Positions 1 through 5,965 are shown, counted from the stretch's first letter. The stretch is 5,993 nucleotides of DNA from Pseudolabrys sp. (GCA_026125925.1 JAHCKF010000228.1:1-5993); one strand, 5' to 3'. Program-made: numbers and translations. The notes: generated from the sequence alone by a model not told the origin.

Positions 1-626
1 ACGCCCTGCTGTGGGGCGCGCGCGGCATGGGCAAGTCGTCGCTGGTGAAGGCCTCGCATGCCACGGTCAATGCCGCGCTGGCCAAGAACGGCAAGAGCCT
101 GCCGATCAAGCTTGTCGAGATTCACCGCGAGGATATCGAGACGCTGCCGGAGCTGATGGCGATCACCCGCGACTCGCCTTATCGCTTCGTGCTGTTCTGC
201 GACGACCTGTCCTTCGACAATGACGACACCAGCTACAAGTCGCTCAAGGCGGTGCTCGACGGCGGCATCGAAGGCCGTCCGGAGAACGTCATCTTCTACG
301 CCACCTCGAACCGCCGCCACCTCCTGGCGCGCGACATGATCGAGAACGAGCGCTCGACCGGCATCAATCCCGGCGAAGCCGTCGAGGAGAAGGTGTCGCT
401 GTCGGATCGCTTCGGCCTGTGGCTCGGCTTCCACCGCTGCAGCCAGGACGAATTCCTCGCCATGGTGCAGGGCTATGTGAACCACTACGGCCTGACGATG
501 CCGGACGACGAACTGCGCCGCGAAGCTTTGGAATGGGCGACGACGCGCGGCTCGCGCTCCGGCCGCGTCGCCTGGCAATACGTTCAGGAACTTGCCGGAC
601 GCCAGGGCGTGATGCTGAAGGATTAA
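1..626 (+). CDS. DUF815-family ATPase, 5' end cut by window
   Basis: The open frame runs in from the window's left edge (frame starts at base 3) and ends with TAA at 624-626, giving 207 visible C-terminal residues. The first residues read ALLWGARGMGKSSLVKA, a Walker A P-loop, so the ATG at 27 lies inside the P-loop and cannot be the true start. A Walker B-like strand follows (RFVLFCDDLSF), then a sensor-1-like ATSNRRHLL, an arginine-finger-like SLSDRFG, and a basic SRSGRVAWQY near the C-terminus resembling sensor 2. This order matches the DUF815 (PF05673) group of AAA+-like predicted ATPases, typically about 280-300 residues, so roughly 80-90 N-terminal residues should lie upstream. Its cellular role is not established. 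In related genomes I recall it near yajC-secDF, which would lie to the left; that is memory, not seen here. It converges on the nlpD-like gene. Confidence 0.88.
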   Translation, partial: ALLWGARGMGKSSLVKASHATVNAALAKNGKSLPIKLVEIHREDIETLPELMAITRDSPYRFVLFCDDLSFDNDDTSYKSLKAVLDGGIEGRPENVIFYATSNRRHLLARDMIENERSTGINPGEAVEEKVSLSDRFGLWLGFHRCSQDEFLAMVQGYVNHYGLTMPDDELRREALEWATTRGSRSGRVAWQYVQELAGRQGVMLKD

Positions 627-634
627 AACGCGAA

Positions 635-660
635 ATGCCCGGCCTTTGCTGGCCGGGCAT
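635..660. terminator. Hairpin between converging genes, likely two-way terminator
   Basis: A perfect 10-bp inverted repeat, ATGCCCGGCC (635-644) and GGCCGGGCAT (651-660), encloses a 6-base loop. It starts 9 bases after the stop of the upstream ATPase gene and ends 19 bases before the stop of the opposite-strand lipoprotein gene. The T tracts are short on both strands (CTTT on +; TTCGCGTTTT on -), so it is not a textbook intrinsic terminator. Its position and stability still suggest it ends transcription from both sides. Confidence 0.72.
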
Positions 661-679
661 CTTTGCGCTTTGCTCTCTA

Positions 680-2125
680 TCAGCCGCCGAGATATTTGGT
701 CGGATCGACCGGCGTCGAGCCCTTGCGGATTTCGAAGTGCAGTTGCGGCGAGGTCACGTTGCCGGTCTGGCCGGAATGCGCGATCACCTGGCCGCGGCGG
801 ATATTGTCGCCGCGCTTGACCAGCAACTGGCTGGCATTGGCGTAAGCCGACACGTAGCCGTTCGAGTGACGGATCAGCACCAGATTGCCGTAACCCTTCA
901 GCTCGTTGCCGGCATAGGCGACGACGCCGTCGTCGGCCGCCTTGATCTGCGTGCCTTCCGGCACCGCGATATTGATGCCGTCATTCTGCGTGCCGTTCGG
1001 CTTCGAGCCGAAGGCGGCGATGATGCGGCCATGCACCGGCCAGCGGAAGGACGGCATGGCGCCGGCGGGCTCGGCCGCCTTGACCGGCGCAGGCTCGGCC
1101 TGCGGCGCTTCCTGGCTCGCCATGCGCACGCTCTGCGTCGGCTCGGCCGACGGCGCGCGTTCGATCGGGATGGTGCGGGCGGGCGCGACCGACGGCGCGG
1201 TGTTATGCGGCCAGGTCGCCTGCTGGCTGACCGGCTGCGTGACCTGCGGGCGGGCGAGCTGCGGCGCCGGCGCGGCGGTAGCGACGCGCTGCGGCTGCTG
1301 ATACTGCGGCTGGGCCTGCGGCGCGCGGTGCGTCTGCGCGGCAACCTGACGGCCGCCCGGCACCTTGATGCGGTCGCCGACGCTCAGCCGCGTATAGGGC
1401 GAGATGTTGTTGTAGTGCGCCAGCTTGGTGAGCGTCGTGCCATAGCGGCGCGACAGGCCGATCAGGCTTTCGCCGGCGGCGACGACGTGGACGTTTTCGC
1501 CGGAAGCCGGCGCGGTGGCCTGCGTCATCGGTCGAGCCGGAGCCGGCGTGTAAGCCTGAGCCGAAGCCTGCGCCGAGGCGGCCGGGCCGGAAACGTAGCG
1601 CGGAATGACGAGACGCTGGCCGGCGCGAACCTGCGACGGACTCGAAATACCGTTGGTCTGCATGATCGCCGCGGCCGGCACGCCGTGGCGGCGCGCGATG
1701 GTGTCGACGCTATCACCCTGCCCGACCGTCACCGGCTGGCCGCCATCCCAGGTCCAGTGCCCGGACGGCTGCGCCGGCGCGGCGATGCTGCCGGTGATGT
1801 CCGAATTGCTGCGCGGCTGATACTGCGCCTGCGGCGCGGGGCGATACGCACCGAGGCCGGGCGAGCCGCTCGAATAGCCGCCGCCCGAGGCCACCGTCTG
1901 CGGCGGGCTGGGCAAGGGCTGCGACACGACGCGGCTGGTCGGCGCGGTGCTGCGCGAAATGGAACCCGTGACCTCGCCGCGCGGCGGAGCCTGGCGCGAG
2001 GCGGTCGGGTAAGGAGAGTCGAAGCGGGCGGAATTGGAGCAACCGGCCAGTGCCACGCCCATGACGGCGAGAGCGGCAACGCGCGGCCAAGCGTGCAATA
2101 CGGCAGACGCAGCGGGGCGTGACAT
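680..2125 (-). CDS. nlpD: NlpD-like lipoprotein: two LysM domains and degenerate M23 peptidase
   Basis: This is a predicted outer-membrane lipoprotein of 481 residues that binds peptidoglycan and probably activates cell-wall amidases during division. Residues 1-29 form a lipoprotein signal peptide with a hydrophobic stretch and a lipobox ending VALAGC (lipidated Cys29). LysM 1 lies at about 131-175 and LysM 2 at about 212-256. Long Pro/Ala/Gln-rich linkers join them to a C-terminal LytM/M23 domain at about 362-474. Active M23 enzymes have HxxxD and HxH motifs; here the positions read N381/N385 and Q461-L-H463, and the usual YAH is YAN430. Only H463 of the zinc ligands remains, so peptidase activity is unlikely, as in NlpD and EnvC of E. 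coli. Position just after pcm matches nlpD. I chose ATG at 2125, with GAGTGAG 7 bases upstream; an in-frame GTG at 2137 would add four residues. Caulobacter DipM is a related alternative. Confidence 0.85.
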   Translation of the reverse strand: MSRPAASAVLHAWPRVAALAVMGVALAGCSNSARFDSPYPTASRQAPPRGEVTGSISRSTAPTSRVVSQPLPSPPQTVASGGGYSSGSPGLGAYRPAPQAQYQPRSNSDITGSIAAPAQPSGHWTWDGGQPVTVGQGDSVDTIARRHGVPAAAIMQTNGISSPSQVRAGQRLVIPRYVSGPAASAQASAQAYTPAPARPMTQATAPASGENVHVVAAGESLIGLSRRYGTTLTKLAHYNNISPYTRLSVGDRIKVPGGRQVAAQTHRAPQAQPQYQQPQRVATAAPAPQLARPQVTQPVSQQATWPHNTAPSVAPARTIPIERAPSAEPTQSVRMASQEAPQAEPAPVKAAEPAGAMPSFRWPVHGRIIAAFGSKPNGTQNDGINIAVPEGTQIKAADDGVVAYAGNELKGYGNLVLIRHSNGYVSAYANASQLLVKRGDNIRRGQVIAHSGQTGNVTSPQLHFEIRKGSTPVDPTKYLGG

Positions 2126-2265
2126 AAGGTTACTCACTCAACACAGAAATGCTTTGCGTTTTAAATAAAGCAGCGCTGAGTAAATAAGGGTTTAAGACAT
2201 CGCCATTTGGTTACGCGGCCGATACGAAGACGGCAAAAATGTCACGGCGCGGTTCGCGGGCAGCC
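2126..2265 (-). promoter_or_regulatory. AT-richer leader and promoter region of the nlpD-like gene
   Basis: This gap between the pcm stop and the lipoprotein start is clearly richer in A/T than its surroundings, as expected for a promoter. On the + strand TAAATAA occurs at 2162-2168 and again at 2181-2187, 19 bases apart, with the palindrome CAGCGCTG (2171-2178) between them. This could be an operator, or the AT-rich part of a promoter read on the - strand. A -35-like TTGCCG with 17-base spacing to TAACCA can be found, but the -10 is poor. No promoter is assigned with confidence. The gap suggests the lipoprotein gene can be transcribed separately from pcm. Confidence 0.35.
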
Positions 2266-2937
2266 CTACAGTTCGCGCGCCTGCCCGGCCAAGAGCGGCA
2301 CGAAACGCACCGCGATTAGCTTTTCCTCGTCAATCGCGACGCCGTCCGGCGTTTGCCTTTTGGTAAGCTTGACGATGTGTTGAGGGCCGTTATGGGGTCC
2401 GCGCGGCATGATCATGATGCCGTCGTCAGCGAGCTGCTCGATCAGCGCCGGCGGCGCCTCTTCCGCTGCCGCGGTGACGATGATGCGGTCGAATGGCGCC
2501 CGATCTGGGCAGCCGGCCATGCCGTCGCCGAGAATGACCTCGACATTGTCGTAGCCGCCGGCCGAAAGGCGCTCGCGGGCCTGATCCGCTAGGGTGCGGT
2601 AGCGCTCGATGCTCACCACTTCGCGGGCAAGTTTGGCCAGCACCGCGGCCTGATAGCCAGAGCCGGTGCCGATTTCGAGGACGCGGTGATGCGGCTTCAC
2701 GGTCAGCCGCTCGGTCATGTAGGCGACCACATAAGGCTGGCTGATGGTCTGCCCACAGGCGATCGGCAGCGCCTGATCGGCATGGGCCCCGGCCGAAGCG
2801 CCGCCCGGCACGAAAGCGGCGCGGGCGACCTGCTCCATCGCCCGCAGAACGGCCTGATCGCCGATGCCGCGCTGCCGCAAAGTGAGCAAAAACCCGGCCT
2901 TGTCGACGTCGTGCTGCTGTCCGCTGTGGCTGGTCAA
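2266..2937 (-). CDS. pcm: Protein-L-isoaspartate O-methyltransferase
   Basis: This 223-residue enzyme transfers a methyl group from S-adenosylmethionine to L-isoaspartyl residues in age-damaged proteins in the cytoplasm, which starts their repair. The family signatures are in order: [18 protein letters not shown] (59-76), SAM-binding motif [17 protein letters not shown] (86-101), the acidic ribose-binding strand VVSIER (107-112), GDGMAGCP (137-144), and [17 protein letters not shown] (149-165). Length fits the family (E. coli Pcm is about 208). The start is TTG at 2937: an in-frame stop lies 10 codons upstream, no ATG or GTG is available before the conserved region, and a GAGGAG ribosome-binding site sits 8 bases ahead. 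The gene lies between the receiver gene (divergent) and the nlpD-like gene (same strand, about 140 bp downstream), keeping the pcm-nlpD order seen in E. coli. Confidence 0.95.
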   Translation of the reverse strand: MTSHSGQQHDVDKAGFLLTLRQRGIGDQAVLRAMEQVARAAFVPGGASAGAHADQALPIACGQTISQPYVVAYMTERLTVKPHHRVLEIGTGSGYQAAVLAKLAREVVSIERYRTLADQARERLSAGGYDNVEVILGDGMAGCPDRAPFDRIIVTAAAEEAPPALIEQLADDGIMIMPRGPHNGPQHIVKLTKRQTPDGVAIDEEKLIAVRFVPLLAGQAREL

Positions 2938-2945
2938 TACCTCGA

Positions 2946-2951
2946 CTCCTC
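2946..2951 (-). promoter_or_regulatory. Ribosome-binding site that fixes the TTG start of pcm
   Basis: Read on the - strand this is GAGGAG, 8 bases before TTG at 2937. It is a strong match to the anti-Shine-Dalgarno sequence at good spacing. Together with the upstream in-frame stop (2965-2967) it supports a TTG initiation codon. Confidence 0.7.
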
Positions 2952-3014
2952 GAAAAATATCGTATCATGAGGCACGGCATTTCAGCCATGATTGGCCGAT
3001 AAGGACCGGGTGAC

Positions 3015-3041
3015 GGAACCGATGGAACCCGGTCAAGGGTT
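3015..3041 (+). promoter_or_regulatory. Candidate sigma-EcfG-type promoter for the receiver gene
   Basis: GGAAC at 3015-3019 is followed after 18 bases by GGTT at 3038-3041. The alphaproteobacterial general-stress sigma factor EcfG recognises GGAAC, a spacer of about 16-19 bases, and (C)GTT. The -35 is exact; the -10 has G instead of C in the first position. Transcription would begin near 3048, leaving a short leader that contains the GAGGGGG ribosome-binding site (3058-3064). Support is from motif and position only, and a five-base plus three-base motif can arise by chance. Confidence 0.4.
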
Positions 3042-3076
3042 CAGTCGCGGTCCGATCGAGGGGGTACAAGCGATCC

Positions 3077-3448
3077 ATGAGCGAACGTTCGACAGCACCG
3101 ACCCGCATACTCGTGGTCGAGGACGAATTTCTCATTCGTACGCTGCTTGAGGACATGTTGACCGATCTCGGCCACGAGGTCGCGGCGTCCGCCGCCACCG
3201 TGGACGAAGCGCGCAACCTCGCGGTCGCCGGCGGCTTCGATCTTGCCATCCTCGACGTCAATCTCGAGGGCCAGGAGATTTTCCCGGTCGCGGAAATCCT
3301 CGCCGAACGCAACCTGCCCTTCATCTTCGTTACCGGTTACGGCGCCGGCGCCCTGCCCGATCATTTCCGCGGACGGCCGACGCTGCAGAAGCCGTTCCAG
3401 TCGGAGAAGCTCGAAGCGGCGCTGATCGATCTGTCGTCGGTGGCGTAA
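3077..3448 (+). CDS. Single-domain response regulator, FATGUY-like receiver
   Basis: This stand-alone CheY-type receiver of 123 residues has no output domain. The phosphorylation pocket is complete: acidic residues E15 and D16 in ILVVEDE, phospho-acceptor D60 in LAILDVNL, the switch threonine T86 in FIFVTGYG, and the lysine K105 in LQKPF. The segment around T86 (FVTGYG) followed by a proline-rich turn and LQKPF resembles the alphaproteobacterial 'FATGUY' receivers (for example SdrG and MrrA), which act in phosphorelays feeding the PhyR-EcfG general stress response; here Ala is replaced by Val. The partner kinase is not in the window. The ATG at 3077 has GAGGGGG 12 bases upstream, a slightly long spacing. 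It is the only gene between nlpD and serS on the + strand and splits surE from pcm. Receiver identity is secure; the stress-response role is inferred. Confidence 0.9.
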   Translation: MSERSTAPTRILVVEDEFLIRTLLEDMLTDLGHEVAASAATVDEARNLAVAGGFDLAILDVNLEGQEIFPVAEILAERNLPFIFVTGYGAGALPDHFRGRPTLQKPFQSEKLEAALIDLSSVA

Positions 3449-3458
3449 GCAACTTGCC

Positions 3459-3532
3459 CCGGACGCGGTGCGGCACCACAAGCGCGACAACGCGCGTTTT
3501 CAACGCGCTATGGTGACGCACCGCAGAGCCGG
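3459..3532. repeat. GC-rich palindromic intergenic repeat
   Basis: Just after the receiver stop, GCGGTGCG-G-CACCA (3465-3478) pairs with TGGTG-A-CGCACCGC (3511-3524), giving 13 of 14 matched positions. It is extended outside by CCGG/CCGG (3459-3462 and 3529-3532) across a small internal loop, and inside by AGCGCG/CGCGCT (3481-3486 and 3504-3509). The inner part also contains the perfect palindrome AACGCGCGTT (3489-3498). Ends of the type CCCCGGACGCGGTGC and GCAGAGCCGG are, from memory, frequent in Bradyrhizobium-like intergenic repeats. It may also act as a terminator for the converging receiver and surE genes. Confidence 0.65.
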
Positions 3533-3533
3533 A

Positions 3534-3551
3534 CTCGTTCCAACGAACGAG
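3534..3551. repeat. Small perfect hairpin between repeat elements
   Basis: CTCGTTC (3534-3540) and GAACGAG (3545-3551) form a 7-bp stem around CAAC. It sits between two larger palindromic elements and has no T tract on either strand, so I read it as part of the repeat cluster rather than a separate terminator. Confidence 0.5.
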
Positions 3552-3560
3552 CTTTCGGCG

Positions 3561-3633
3561 GTCCCGGTTCTACGCCGCACCGTTCGCTTCCGCGCCAAGA
3601 CGCGCTCCGTTCACGCTGCGCCGCGCCCGGGAC
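3561..3633. repeat. Second palindromic element before the surE stop
   Basis: GTCCCGG (3561-3567) and CCGGGAC (3627-3633) are exact inverted repeats bounding 73 bases. Inside, CCGTTC is repeated directly at 3580-3585 and 3607-3612, and the interior is GC-rich with only short complementary pieces. The termini resemble those of the preceding element, so it may be a diverged or partly decayed relative. It ends three bases before the surE stop codon, where it could serve surE as a transcript 3' end. Confidence 0.45.
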
Positions 3634-3636
3634 AAG

Positions 3637-4398
3637 TCAGGCCAGAAGCGCTGCGAGCTTGGTCATGAACGGCTCGTCGGTGAGATCGAGCCGCAGCGGC
3701 GTCACCGCAATCTTCTTGTTGTCGAGCGCGGCGAGATCGCTGCCCGAGGGACCGGCCGGCTTGATGCCGCGCGCGAAGGCGATCCAGTAATATGGATTGC
3801 CACGGCCGTCGTGCCGCGCGTCGATGTGCAGGAACTCGGCGTCGCGCTTGCCCTGCGTCGATACCGCGATGCCTGCGACCTCCTCCGGCGCGCAATCCGG
3901 GAAGTTGATGTTGACGAGGACATCCTTCGGGATGCCCTCCTTGAGGATCTTCTCGATCAGCGCCGGACCGTGCGCGATGCCGGTCTGCCAGTTCGGCAGA
4001 TGCTTGGTGGTGAACGTATAGGCCTGCGACAGCGCGAAGGACGGGATGCCGAGCACCGTGCCTTCCTTGGCGCCGGCCACCGTGCCGGAATACAAAACGT
4101 CCTCGGCGACGTTGCGGCCGCGATTGACGCCGGAGATGATGACGTCGGGCTTCGCCTTCATGATGTGGCGCACGCCCATGATGACGCAGTCGGTCGGCGT
4201 GCCCTTCACCGCGAAACGCCGCTCGTCGATCTCGCGCAGGCGCAGCGGATCGTTCAGCGACAGCGAATGCGACACGCCGGACTGATCGGTCTCCGGGGCG
4301 ACGACCCAGACGTCGTCGGAGATCGCCCGCGCGATCTGTTCGCAGGCGTTGAGCCCCGGCGCGTGAATGCCGTCGTCATTGGTGATGAGAATGCGCAT
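3637..4398 (-). CDS. surE: 5'/3'-nucleotidase SurE
   Basis: SurE is a metal-dependent cytoplasmic phosphatase that releases phosphate from nucleoside monophosphates (and, in E. coli, short polyphosphate), tied to stationary-phase survival. The protein is 253 residues, the same length as E. coli SurE. The metal site is intact: ITNDDG with D8 and D9, S40 in TDQSGVSHSLSLNDPLR, and N92 in IISGVNRGRN. Other family blocks are GTPTDCVIMG (66-75), VLYSGTVAGAKEG (101-113), and VNINFPDC (162-169). The ATG at 4398 is preceded by AAGGAA (4404-4409), five bases away, an ideal ribosome-binding site. It lies 170 bp downstream of serS on the same strand, separated by a repeat element, and may be read from the serS transcript. 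The receiver gene converges on its 3' end, so it is cut off from its usual neighbour pcm. Confidence 0.97.
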   Translation of the reverse strand: MRILITNDDGIHAPGLNACEQIARAISDDVWVVAPETDQSGVSHSLSLNDPLRLREIDERRFAVKGTPTDCVIMGVRHIMKAKPDVIISGVNRGRNVAEDVLYSGTVAGAKEGTVLGIPSFALSQAYTFTTKHLPNWQTGIAHGPALIEKILKEGIPKDVLVNINFPDCAPEEVAGIAVSTQGKRDAEFLHIDARHDGRGNPYYWIAFARGIKPAGPSGSDLAALDNKKIAVTPLRLDLTDEPFMTKLAALLA

Positions 4399-4410
4399 TG
4401 TTCTTCCTTA

Positions 4411-4537
4411 TCCCTCCCCGTCTTCGGGGAGGGTGGACGCGAGCGGCAGCGAGCGGACGGGTGGGGTTTGTCGCAGATGCAGCCCCCACCCGGCTTCTCG
4501 CTTCGCGAGAAGCCACCCTCCCCTTTTAGGGGAGGGA
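4411..4537. repeat. 127-bp compound palindromic intergenic repeat
   Basis: The element is bounded by TCCCTCCCC (4411-4419) and GGGGAGGGA (4529-4537). Each end is itself a hairpin: CCCTCCCCG/CGGGGAGGG (4412-4420 and 4425-4433, loop TCTT) and CCCTCCCC/GGGGAGGG (4516-4523 and 4529-4536, loop TTTTA). The interior can close through GGGGAGGGTGG/CCACCCTCCCC (4426-4436 and 4513-4523, 11 bp). It carries two more arms: CGGGTGGGG/CCCCACCCG (4458-4466 and 4484-4492) and GCTTCTCG/CGAGAAGC (4493-4500 and 4506-4513). GCGAGCGG is repeated directly at 4439-4446 and 4449-4456. There is no coding sequence, so if mobile it would be a MITE/REP-like non-autonomous element. It fills most of the serS-surE gap and ends right next to the surE ribosome-binding site. 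Confidence 0.8.
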
Positions 4538-4553
4538 CAAGAAAGCGGGTGTC

Positions 4554-4567
4554 GCACGTGAGCGTGC
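4554..4567 (-). terminator. Weak hairpin after serS
   Basis: GCACG (4554-4558) and CGTGC (4563-4567) form a 5-bp stem with a TGAG loop immediately past the serS stop. On the - strand it is followed by GACACCCGCTTTCTTG, which is not a real T run. It may slow transcription or cap the 3' end, but it is too short to call a firm terminator. Confidence 0.25.
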
Positions 4568-4568
4568 A

Positions 4569-5894
4569 TCACTTCTTCTCAATCACGTTCACGCCGCCCA
4601 TATACGGCTTCAGCACATCCGGCACGGCGATCGAGCCGCCGTCCTGCTGATAGGTTTCCATGACCGCGATCAGCGCGCGGCCGACGGCGACGCCGGAGCC
4701 GTTGAGCGTGTGAACGTGACGCACCTTGTTGTCCTTGTCGCGGAAACGCGCATTCATGCGCCGCGCCTGGAAATCGCCGCACACCGAGCACGACGAAATC
4801 TCGCGATACATGTTCTGGCCCGGCAGCCAGACCTCAATGTCATAGGTCTTCTGCGAAGCAAAGCCCATGTCGCCGGTGCAGAGCGTGACGACGCGGTAAT
4901 GCAGGTCGAGCTTCTTGAGCACCGCCTCGGCGCAGGCGAGCATGCGCTCGTGCTCCTCGCGCGATTTCTCCGGCGTGGTGATGGAGACGAGTTCGACCTT
5001 GGTGAACTGGTGCTGGCGGATCATGCCGCGCGTGTCGCGGCCGGCGGCGCCGGCTTCGGCGCGGAAGCACGGCGTGCAGGCGGTGAGCCGCAGCGGCAGT
5101 TCGTCCTCGGCGACGATGGATTCACGGACGAGGTTTGTTAGGGGAACTTCGGCGGTGGGGATCATGCCCCAGCGCGCGCCTTTCATATCGGACGCGGCAG
5201 CGTTGTTCGCGAACACGTCGCCGCTGACGGCCCAGAACTGATCGTCCTCGAACTTCGGCAACTGCGCCGTGCCAAACATCACATGGTCTTTGACCAGCAG
5301 CGGCGGATTGACTTCGGTGTAGCCGTGCTCATCGACATGAGTATCGAGAAAAAACTGCCCGAGCGCGCGTTCGAGACGGGCAAGGCCCTTCTGCAGGACA
5401 ACGAAGCGCGCGCCGGACAGCTTCGCGGCGGTCTCGAAGTCCATCTGCTTCAAATCTTCGCCGAGCTCGAAATGCTGCTTCGGCGTGAAGGCGTAAGAAC
5501 GCTTCTCGCCCGACTTCGACTTCTCGACATTGCCGTGCTCGTCGGCGCCCTCGGGGACGTCATTGGCCGGCGCGTTCGGGATCTGCGCCAGCTCCCTGTC
5601 GAGCTCTTCGGCAAAATTCTTCGCGTCGGCCTCGAGCGCCGGCATGGTCTCCTTGAGCGTCGCGACCTCGGCCATCAGCGATTGAGCCGCGGCCTCGTCC
5701 TTCTTCGCCTTGGCCTGGCCGATTTCCTTGGACGCGGCGTTGCGGCGCGCCTGCGCCTGCTCGGAAGCCGTAATGGCGGCGCGGCGCTTCTCGTCCAGCG
5801 CAATCAGTTTGGCGGACAACGCCTCCAGCCCGCGGCGGGTCAGGCCGCGATCGAAAGCCTCGGGGTTCTCTCGAATCCATCGAATGTCATACAT
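4569..5894 (-). CDS. serS: Seryl-tRNA synthetase
   Basis: This class II aminoacyl-tRNA synthetase charges tRNA-Ser (and tRNA-Sec where present) with serine using ATP, and is essential. The 441-residue protein starts [14 protein letters not shown], a typical SerS N-terminus. Residues about 30-108 are rich in Ala, Lys and Glu and form the two-helix coiled-coil arm that grips the tRNA long variable arm. The catalytic core follows: motif 1 region [11 protein letters not shown] (191-201), serine-binding TAE (247-249), motif 2 [16 protein letters not shown] (275-290), [18 protein letters not shown] (362-379), and motif 3 [19 protein letters not shown] (397-415). An insert of about 15 residues before TAE (about 224-240) recalls rhizobial SerS proteins. 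The ATG at 5894 fits the family; an in-frame TTG at 5939 would add 15 non-conserved residues. No clear ribosome-binding site precedes the ATG. It is the first gene of the - strand group within the window. Confidence 0.97.
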   Translation of the reverse strand: MYDIRWIRENPEAFDRGLTRRGLEALSAKLIALDEKRRAAITASEQAQARRNAASKEIGQAKAKKDEAAAQSLMAEVATLKETMPALEADAKNFAEELDRELAQIPNAPANDVPEGADEHGNVEKSKSGEKRSYAFTPKQHFELGEDLKQMDFETAAKLSGARFVVLQKGLARLERALGQFFLDTHVDEHGYTEVNPPLLVKDHVMFGTAQLPKFEDDQFWAVSGDVFANNAAASDMKGARWGMIPTAEVPLTNLVRESIVAEDELPLRLTACTPCFRAEAGAAGRDTRGMIRQHQFTKVELVSITTPEKSREEHERMLACAEAVLKKLDLHYRVVTLCTGDMGFASQKTYDIEVWLPGQNMYREISSCSVCGDFQARRMNARFRDKDNKVRHVHTLNGSGVAVGRALIAVMETYQQDGGSIAVPDVLKPYMGGVNVIEKK

Positions 5895-5965
5895 GGGCGG
5901 CGTTCTAGTCGGATTTTGTGAGGGGGGAAAGACGCACAAATGTGCTGGATTGGCTGGGCGTCTTC

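Larger units (their letters stand above)
2938..3076. promoter_or_regulatory. Divergent intergenic region between pcm and the receiver gene
   Basis: This 139-bp stretch must hold the start signals for two divergent genes. The pcm side is AT-rich (ATATTTTTCG read on the - strand) with a weak -10-like TACGAT at 2959-2964; no good -35 is visible. The receiver side has two copies of GGAACC (3015-3020 and 3024-3029), nine bases apart. It also has an inverted repeat GAACCC/GGGTTC (3025-3030 and 3037-3042), which overlaps a longer-range pair ACCGGG/CCCGGT (3005-3010 and 3028-3033). These arms share bases and could form alternative structures or a protein-binding site. Confidence 0.45.

Noticed and set aside
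27..29. ATG at 27 as the start of the first gene
   Set aside because: It falls in the middle of the Walker A motif, and the frame stays open to the window edge, so the gene begins upstream.
419..2122. A 567-codon open frame on the + strand covering the nlpD-like gene
   Set aside because: It is antisense to a gene with clear signal peptide, LysM and M23 domains. The translation is Arg/Ala/Gly-rich with no recognisable domain, the usual by-product of high third-position GC.
2126..2137. GTG start at 2137 for the nlpD-like gene
   Set aside because: It adds only four residues and lacks a ribosome-binding site. ATG at 2125 has GAGTGAG at a suitable distance. The choice remains open and does not change the lipoprotein call.
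2426..2989. A 187-codon frame on the - strand starting with ATG upstream of pcm
   Set aside because: It overlaps pcm in another frame and is Arg-rich without motifs. The pcm frame, with a TTG start and GAGGAG ribosome-binding site, carries the conserved methyltransferase blocks.
4411..4537. CRISPR array or tRNA-like gene suggested by the cloverleaf-like folding
   Set aside because: There are no regularly spaced identical repeats with unique spacers, and no T-loop, anticodon arm or acceptor pattern of a tRNA. The structure is a multi-hairpin intergenic repeat.
3811..4650. A 279-codon open frame on the + strand across surE and the repeat
   Set aside because: It is antisense to surE, runs through the palindromic repeat and into the end of serS, and shows no family motifs.
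5895..5939. Longer serS start at TTG 5939
   Set aside because: It would add 15 residues absent from the SerS family. The ATG at 5894 gives the standard N-terminus, even though its ribosome-binding site is poor.
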